Shown: positions 56,975 to 64,000 of the stretch, piece by piece
Numbering within the stretch: the stretch's first letter is position 1
Layout: each line of letters starts with the position of its first letter
Source of the DNA: Pseudopithomyces maydicus
Taxonomy: Eukaryota; Ascomycota; Dothideomycetes; Pleosporales; Didymosphaeriaceae
Length of the DNA: 64,000 bases
Reading direction: 5' to 3'
Assembly (NCBI GenBank): GCA_026873275.1
Contig: JANTUC010000004.1
Location: 2,666,001 to 2,730,000, forward strand
The notes under the pieces: generated by a model
What the model saw: only the letters and a program-made list of their open reading frames with translations
Database searches by the model: none
What the model was told of the DNA's origin: nothing
Program-made: the position numbers and the translations under genes

Positions 56975-59900
56975 TCATCTCGCCGCCGCTAGTCTCGCGT
57001 CTGCGGCGGACGATCTGCAAGCGGGGAGGGGCGTGCTTGGTGTTGAAGGGGTGGGGGTCGGGGTGTGTGTCTGTGTCTGTGTCTGTGTCTGTGTCTGTGT
57101 CGGGGCGGTGGTATCGTCCTGGGTGTTGGTTGAGGAGGTTGAGGACTGGGAGGATGAATGGGGATGGGTATGGGTATGGATCTGGGGTTGAGAATGTGAT
57201 TGGGAATGGGAGTGTGACTGGTTCTGAGACTGCGCCTGTGAATGCGAATGCGAATGCGAATGCGAATGCGACTGTCTCCTCCTCGCGCTGACGACCTCTG
57301 ACAATTTATTCTGCCTGGCCTTCGGGAGACGGGATGCGGCTTTTGCGCTGCTGGAGGGGGAGTCCTTTTCTGCGGCTTCGCGCGACGTGATGCGTGAGAG
57401 AGAGGACGTTGTATCGCGGGAAGGGGGCGGCTCTGGTGCGGTGTGCGCGCCGCAGCTGTGGAGAGCGTGATAGGCGAGGATGGAATGTGGCCGCTTAGGA
57501 CATTGAGCCCTGTTGTCGATGCCCGCGTGGGCATCGGCTTGGGCGAGATGTTCGCGCCCGGTTCCTCGAGGAGATCCCATATGCCGGCTGAGCTCTGTGA
57601 ACGCGTGATGCGCTCGCGGGGCGGGCCGAGCATGGTTGGGGTCGGCGGCATGGTTGGGCCGTGGGGCATTGAGAAGGCGGCTTTGAGGCTGCTGGGGGTG
57701 GGCGGCGTCATGCCTGAGGGGAGGGTAGATCCGGTGCTTGAGCCGGAGCCGGCGCGGGTGCCGGAGGAGCTGGCGGGGCGGCGGAAGCCCGAGGCGCGGG
57801 ATGTGCTGCGTTTGGAGACGCTGTCGCAGGCGCGGACGAGTTCGCCGGCCATTTGGCGGACGAGGACGGCGTGGTCATGTTCGGAGAGGTGGACGATGGT
57901 GTCATAGACGCCGAATTGGCGGATGAGCGTGCACTCGTCTTCGGTCGCGTAGCAGATAGCGTCGAGGATACGTAGGAGATTGAGTCGGGTGACTGCATCT
58001 TTGTGGCCCAGCTTCTGCACTGTGCGGGTGAAGATTTCGCGGACGGCAAGAGATGCGGCGATGGGCGGCGACAAGCGGACAAGCTTTTGGAGCGGTTCGA
58101 GCATGTTCTCAAAGTTGGATTGTGAGAGCTCGGGTGAGGTGTATGAGCTGATAATCGCCGAGCTGAAGTTTGACGAGAGCAGGTACTGTTCGACTCGTGC
58201 GGTTTCCTCTGCAAGCCTTGATGCATGTTAGCGGGTTATGACGATACAAGTAATATTCACTCACCACACAAAGATTGCATCCAGCGCGGTGACCTGCCAG
58301 TTGCGATCCGACAGCATGCTAATGTAGAATTGCAAGCCCTTCGCATCCCACAGCATCTTCCGTGCGACCTTTCCACTATGGGCCAGCTCGCAGAGAATCG
58401 GCAGCGCGAATTCTTTCAGTGGACCACCGCCGTTGACCACATCCTTGAGCAAGGGAATGATATCTGATAACGCAGCCTCTTCCTGCCTGCTCTTATTGTG
58501 CCGGCAAAGATTGTACATTGTGTTCAGGACCTGGTTCGATATCTCGCGGTGATTCGACTGGTTCTGCGTATTTCTAAAGAGCTCAATCAGGGTATCAATT
58601 GCGTTGGAGTTTTGCAGCGCCTCGTGCGTCGAAGACAGCATGCTGAGGTTCTTGATGAACTTGAGCATAGTGACCTGGTGCACTGGCAGCATCTTATAGA
58701 GATCTCGTAGCACGCCTGCGGTATGTTAGCTGTCTGTGTGTGTCGCCTGATAATTCCCGATCGAAAAGAAAGACTGCAGCACTTACGCTTCAAGATCATC
58801 CGGTCCGCGACCAACTCCTTCACAAAGCTCTCCGCCTGACTGAATATCAAGAAGATGCTCACGATCCTGCCCTGAATCAACTGAGCCACCTCATCCCTCT
58901 CACTAATGACCCTATTCAATACCAGACTCAGCGGATATAGGACACTACTCCTACTCAACAACCTGCAAAAGTCGTTCTTCGGCGCAGAGCCCTGCAACTC
59001 GAATACATTCCACACACCGTTCACCCCGATCAGCACCAGATCTCGCTCCTCGTCAATATCCTCTTCCAGAAAATCGACAAGGACGTTGATACCGCCGCAG
59101 CCAACAAAGATCTGCAGGGTAAGCGTGGAGGTCTGGTACATCTGGCGGACGAAAGCGGCGGCCTCCTTGCGGATCTCGCTGGGATATCTTTTCGAGGCGA
59201 AAGTACAAATAGTAGGGATACCACCGAGCATGGAAAGCGACTCCTGCGACTCGGCGTCTTCATGGATGATAAGGTTTATGATTTTGAGCAATGGCAAGAC
59301 TAGTTCGTTGGGCGGGATTTCCCGCAGGATCTCTAAGATGGGCAGCATGCCGTGGGAGCGGAGAACGATGGAACGCTTCTCGGGCGACTCGTAGAGCACT
59401 TCCAGGAGTTGGTCCGCGATCTTAAGCAGGTCCACGTCTGGTTGGTTGATCTTCAGGTCGCCGACGAGCATCTCTGTTTGCTTGGTCAGTCGGTCGTCAC
59501 GGTCACGGGCAACGTTATTTTCCATATTGATGTTCTCCAGGCCTTCGTCCATGTTGGCAAAGGGATCAAGGTCGTCGTCATCGGCCATCATCTGATACTG
59601 TTAGCCGCGCCACGAGTAGATTTGCACGTGAAGGACGTACGTAGGAAGAAGACATCTTGGAAGTGATCATGGCCATACTGCTTTGCTCAGAACCACTATC
59701 GCTCTCTGCCCTCCCTGGCTTGATGTCGCCAAAGACGTCGGAGAAGTCGTCACGATCATCCTCTGCGTACTTTTGCATTTCGATTTCTGACTGCGACCGT
59801 TGCATTCTGCGTCTTGAAGTGGACGATACTGTTCTCTGACGCGAACCATTAGCTCTCGCATCCCTTGTTGATTTCGGCGCGGTCTTCAGGTCATTGGGGT

Positions 59901-61674
59901 GGAACAACTTCGGCGAGAATGTCTCGGCTGGAGATGGAATTCTCTTAGGTTCGCGAGGAAACATGGAAGGTGGATTAGCGATCTGCATGGCTTTCAGCTT
60001 CAGTTCAAAGGCGCTCTCGTCGGCGACTGTCAGGTCTGAGTAGTCTTCGATCGTGTTCTCTCTGAACATTTGCGCAGGTCGTGCCATAGCCGTCGCTTGT
60101 GACCTCGGCGGCTGCAACATCTTCGGTACACCTCGAAGGAATGCTGTCTTCGGCGGCCCTTCCTGGCGCTCCGGAAACTCTTCCTCTGTGATAGTTGACG
60201 TCGATGTCGATCGTGAGGTTGTTGATCTCGTCCTGGTTGATGACCCTCGCCTGGCGTCAGCAGGCGCGAAGACGCTGGGGAGTCCTCTCAAGTGTTGCAA
60301 ATTGAGCGGGCTCTTCACTGTTGCTTCTCCGTCGAGAGCTGAGGGCTCGTCCATCACACTAGCAATGGCCTTGAGCTTGTCGCTCGAGAAGAGACCGCCA
60401 AAGTGATCGTGGGGCTTCAAGTGCGGCTGGTGGAAAGCGCGAGGTGAGATGCTCTCGTCAAAGTCGTCGTCCCAGTTGTCGTCCTTGTCAAAGTCTGGTG
60501 AGCGGAAAGACTCGGCAATAGGCCGTTGCCGAGGGATATTCAGGTTCACATTCACCGGGACTCGGCGCGGGTGCGGCGCCGCAGCTGACGTCCGACGCAA
60601 TGCAGGCTCCGAGTCGAGTCTTTCGTTGTACTGCTGGATCTGGTTGACGGCTTGGTTGAACTCAGGATTTGTCGCCGCGACGTCAGGTGCAGTTCGCTTT
60701 GTGCTCAGGATCCACTTGTGCTGGAGCAGCCGTCTGGCGTCTATACGGAGGTTGGCATTCTTCTGAAAGCACTCCATGAGAAAGTCACGCAGAGCATTTG
60801 AGACACTGCCGGGAATAGGAGGGTGATCGTCGTGAACGATACGGAACAGAGCTTGCATGGGCTGGAGATGGTGGTAGGGCGGCTTCCCGTCGATCAACTC
60901 GATGATGGTGCAGCCCACGCTCCAGATATCGGAGGCGGTGGTTGCTCCACTCATCTCGATGACCTCGGGCGCCATCCAGTAGGGGGTCCCAACGACATGG
61001 GCCTCATCGGCGCCGGACTGCTTGACGTTGGTGGCCACGCCAAAGTCAGCCAGCTTGACAAGTCCCTCCTTAGTAGTCAAAATGTTGGCGCCCTTGATGT
61101 CTCGATGTATAACACCCTGCTCGTGCAGATACAGCAAGCCCTGGAGGACCTGCGACATGAAGAGGCCGACGAGCGGCTCCGGGAACTTGCCGAACTTCTT
61201 GCAGACGCTGTGCAGCGAGCCGTTCTCGCAGAACTCGAGGATGATGTACAGGCTCTCGGCGCTCTTGACGGAGCCCTTGTACTTGACGATGTTGGGGTGG
61301 GTCAGGCTCTTGAGCAGGTCGATCTCCAGCATGATGGTCTTGAGGTCTGCCTGGCCGAGGGTCTCGAGCTTGACCTGCTTGATGGCGACGGTCTCGCCGG
61401 TGCCCCAGTTGAGGGCGCGGAAGACGCTGCCGTGGGCGCCCTTGCCCAGCAGCTCGCCGAGCTGGAAGTCCTTGAGCCCCGCGACATCTTGGGCCTGGCG
61501 CTGGGCGGTGCCCTCGCGGGCGGGCCTGCCGTCTCTGCTCGGGGCGCGGCCGTTGGACGAGGACGAGGCGGCCTTCTTGTGGTGGGCAGCGGCGGGGCCG
61601 GTTGCGCTGTGGTGCGAGGCGCGCGAGGCCGAGTGGGCGTGGGCGTGTGCCGCCCGGGTGGGATGCGAGACCAT
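56975..61674 (-). CDS. sepH: SepH/Cdc7p-type septation-initiation-network protein kinase
   Basis: Four exons on the minus strand: 61674-59641, 59591-58787, 58715-58265 and 58216-56975. They give about 1510 residues after one base correction. The kinase domain (about residues 60-320) begins FQLGELLGKGAHGSVFRALN and has AIKQVKLE, HRDIKGANIL, DFGVATN and GTPYWMAPEVIE, so it is catalytically complete. The C-terminal half is an ARM-like helical repeat region with KSHGMLPILEIL- and LSMLGGIPTICTFA-type units. Kinases of this layout act in the septation initiation network, which triggers septum formation. A G5 run at 57423-57427 breaks the tail; one more base brings in AASRLPKARQNKLSEVV and a repeat-coded Ser-His/Gln-Thr tail. 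Without correction the frame still ends, at 56989, with a different Arg/His/Pro-rich tail. Start at 61674 because the upstream in-frame residues look like leader sequence. Confidence 0.93.
57060..57102. repeat. (TGTGTC)n microsatellite in the sepH 3' coding end
   Basis: About six copies of TGTGTC lie inside the last exon. A second, (GAATGC)n, lies at 57238-57272. Read on the minus strand they code for Gln-Thr and Ser-His repeats, or Arg-His in the uncorrected frame. Confidence 0.8.
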
Positions 61675-62690
61675 GGCGGTCTGGGGGGCGGGCGGCCCGC
61701 TGGGCTCAGTCGTGGGGCGGTCGGTCTTGGGAGTGTGGGCGTTCGCGGCGGCGGGGCTTGCTCGTGGTGGTATGCGGCATTGGGCTTCCCTTCGGCGCGC
61801 AAGACGGCGCAACGGCGCCTGCTGTTGATGTTTACGACGACGATGGGCACGGCCCCGGTGTCGCTCGCGGGGTGCTCCTCGTGCTAGACGCTGCTACAGG
61901 CGCTGCTACGGGCGCTGCGTCGGGGGATCCTGGCCGTGGGACAGCCCGTTTAATTGCAAGCCGCTACTCTGCGACAGTGACGGGGGCAGCGCGGACGCGT
62001 CGACGCAGCCTGGCTCCGACCATGCGTCGTCCCTCCGCCGGGTGTGCTGGGAGAAGGCGGGAGAGCTTGGAACGGCGAGAACGGGAGAGGAGAGCAGAAG
62101 ATAGAAAAAAATAGGAATACTCGACCCGCCCGCCCTGCACGTCTGTCTGCGCGCGCACTCGAGGCCTGCAGCTGCCGTTCGACAACACATCGCTTGGCAT
62201 TGCCCTCGCTCGCTACTCGCAGCGGTAAGGGCGTGGGACGTGGGGAGCCTCTCCAAGCACCGGGACCCCCCATCGCGGCGATACGACGCTGAGGGCTTGC
62301 GTGAGGTCTGCCTCCTCGCCTGCTCGACGACGACGACGTGAGCTGCCGGCAGCCGGATCGCCCGTGTTCGCAGCGGGAGGGCGGGATGCCGGGATGGATG
62401 CGCGCCATCACGTGTGGGTCCTCTAACCTCGAACCGTCCCGAGGGGCCTCGAAACTGCACTCATGAATGGCCATGGGCCTGGCAGAGACTGATTCCGCAT
62501 TCACCCATAGGCCGTCCCCATCGTGCAAATGCCTCTGATGCGGGGTACCTGCGCGGATGCATGCCCGTGGCATCGCCTGGCATGGCATGGCGCAGGTACC
62601 GTCAGAACATCACCACATGCGACCAATCACCACATACCACATTAACGTATACTATTAGTGCTACGAGGACGCCATTGCCTAGCGTGCCGC
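61675..62690. other. Long leader/promoter region of sepH
   Basis: About 1 kb lies upstream of the sepH start on the minus strand and 3' of the rhodopsin-like gene. It is GC-rich near sepH. In-frame codons continue upstream of the chosen ATG to 61812 but are low-complexity and not conserved-looking. No other gene is recognised. Confidence 0.45.
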
Positions 62691-63987
62691 TCATCGCGGC
62701 GACCCATTGTCGAAGAAAAACGACGTCCGCAGCGGGCTGTACTGCACCGGCTGGAGGGACCACATCTGCAGCGAGCCGTCCGGATTCCTCCCCTGCTGTC
62801 CCATCGTCTCGTGCACGATCGCATCCGCGCACACCATGCTTTCCTCGTCGTCCGACCGGATGCTGTACACCCCAGAGCCCCATTGCATGTAGTGGTAGTC
62901 GTCCAGCCGCACGTTTCTGCTCGGTGTTCGCCCGATCGTCGGCACCATGTCTCTTGCCGACGACTTCTTCGACAGAGCCGGTCGCTCCGTGGGCGTTTTC
63001 GGCGTCCTCGGCGTCTTCGGTATCGAGGGGCTACCTGGCGCGAAGAGATTGGTCGACGACTTGGGTGTGGACAAGGTCCTTGGCATCTGGCTGAACAGCC
63101 GTCGTATCAGCGGCCTCAAAGTTGGGACCGTGGCTCCCATCAGATGCACTCCAGGCTCGATGATGGTCCAGTTGGTTGTTGCGACCGAATAGTATGTAAT
63201 GTCCGAAAACACATCGGTATGGAGAAAGACCACGAAGCGCAACACCGCAGTGACGATGCCCAGCGTGCTGACCACGAATGTGAGTCCGACGCCAATCTTC
63301 CTCCATATATCGCCGTTCAGTCTGAACAGTGCCGGCAGTGGTATGAACAGTAGCGCTGCATCCGTGACGATGTTCGGGACGCTGTAAAACCGCATAGCCG
63401 TGGTTGGCTTCATCGTGCAATGTTGTGCTTGTGGGTTTTCCCAGAAGGCATTGAAAGGTCGACAGTTGGCAAAGATGGCTACGAGCCCGAAGATGGCGGT
63501 CCCTATGATAGCCAGGCCAGTCGCATGCATGACCCACTTGGCAAACTTTTGATTGAAGAGTCGAAAGTAGAGGCAAAGGATCGCGAGCTTCGGGAACGGA
63601 ACCGATAGCACGTACACAAACTCGTGTGCTTTCACGAGCTTGAGCATTCGTTGGACCGTCTGCGGTCGAACCGAATGAACATGTCTCCCCGCCCCACCTA
63701 TCATGAGTTTCACTAGATGCACGTCAGATCAGGTACATTCGCCTTGCCGCAGATAACTCACGGATACCCATTATTACCCCACCAAAGCAAAACACATAGC
63801 CCAGAAGTATTAGAATGTACACTCCCTTGGTATTGACACTATTGTTGCCCTTGTTGTAGTGCCATGAGAAGACGAAAGCGATGACGAAAAGAGTTTCAAG
63901 GATGGCAAACGTGATGCAGATGTTCAGCAAAGGCTGACTGGCCCGTCCCGCGGAATCATCAATGTCCCACGTGGATGTTGTGCTCAT
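62691..63987 (-). CDS. Fungal rhodopsin-domain seven-TM integral membrane protein (PTH11/SAT4-like)
   Basis: Two exons on the minus strand, 63987-63762 and 63712-62691, give 415 residues. Seven hydrophobic helices are visible, including ICITFAILETLFVIAFVFSW, GVYILILLGYVFCFGGVIMG, LGYFRLF-type LAILCLYFRLFNQKFAKW, and ITYYSVATTNWTIIEPGVHL. The sequences 'CRPFNAFWENPQAQHC' and 'WTIIEPGVHLMGATVPTLRPL' are hallmarks of the fungal rhodopsin-like (SAT4/PTH11-related) domain. The N-terminus lacks a CFEM cysteine domain. The C-terminal cytoplasmic tail (about 140 residues) is rich in Ser/Thr-Pro repeats such as KTPRTPKTPTERP, likely phosphorylated. Members are thought to act as GPCR-like surface sensors; the ligand is unknown. 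The start is 14 bases from the window end. Confidence 0.88.
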
Positions 63988-64000
63988 TACGCTGTAGCGA

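Noticed and set aside
60823..61887. 354-codon open frame on the plus strand opposite the sepH kinase domain
   Set aside because: It is an antisense shadow of the GC-rich kinase exon; residues are Leu/Ala/Gly/Val-rich with no motif.
1..64000. tRNA or rRNA genes
   Set aside because: I scanned intergenic stretches for TTCRANNC-type T-loop sequences with matching acceptor stems and for rRNA-like blocks and saw none; a covariance search would be decisive.

Overview
This is a nuclear window from a filamentous ascomycete (Pezizomycotina). Most genes are split by short introns of about 48-150 bases with GTANGT-type donors and CTAAC-like branch points. The gene set is typical of such fungi: Rho1, Ufd2, a SepH-type septation kinase, a Hlj1-like ER J-protein, Coa1, a Pho89-type phosphate permease, PDR and MFS transporters, a terpene cyclase with a P450, an NB-ARC/TPR receptor and a HeLo-type protein. 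I recognise no rRNA, tRNA, CRISPR array or prokaryotic feature. The species cannot be fixed from sequence alone.

Layout. 1-465: 3' end of a HET-like gene. 466-3209: AT-rich and microsatellite DNA. 3.2-16.6 kb is mostly housekeeping: rho1 (-), a frame-broken F-box-like gene (+), ufd2 (+), an Aim19-like gene (-) divergent from an hlj1-like gene (+), coa1 (-) and an AIG2/GGCT-like gene (-). 17.2-22.7 kb is accessory: a Mutator-like transposase relic, then a divergent pair made of a kinase/ankyrin-like/Zn2Cys6-like protein (-) and a HeLo-like/pseudokinase protein (+) sharing a 255-bp promoter. 24-29 kb: a PDR ABC transporter (-). 31.1-37.0 kb: a small terpenoid cluster (membrane protein, P450, trichodiene-synthase-family cyclase). 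37.9-44.0 kb: a HAD phosphatase, an NB-ARC/TPR NLR and a sugar-porter MFS. 45.8-54.9 kb: two unrecognised proteins, a Pho89-type permease and a monocarboxylate-type MFS carrier. 57-64 kb: the SepH/Cdc7p-like kinase and a rhodopsin-fold 7-TM protein.

Two things stand out. First, at least twelve otherwise intact genes or gene segments lose frame by exactly one missing base, and each break lies in or next to a G/C run of 4-6. Adding one base restores conserved motifs, for example the NLR P-loop, the ABC signature, the P450 proline-rich hinge and the phosphate permease TM block. Essential genes are affected too, so this looks like systematic homopolymer under-calling in the assembly rather than pseudogenes. 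Second, the HeLo-pseudokinase/kinase-zinc-cluster divergent pair looks like a possible regulated cell-death or allorecognition module. It lies beside transposon debris, with an NLR and a HET-like fragment elsewhere in the window.

Exon coordinates were deduced by eye from splice signals and phase. Where a base is inferred to be missing this is stated.
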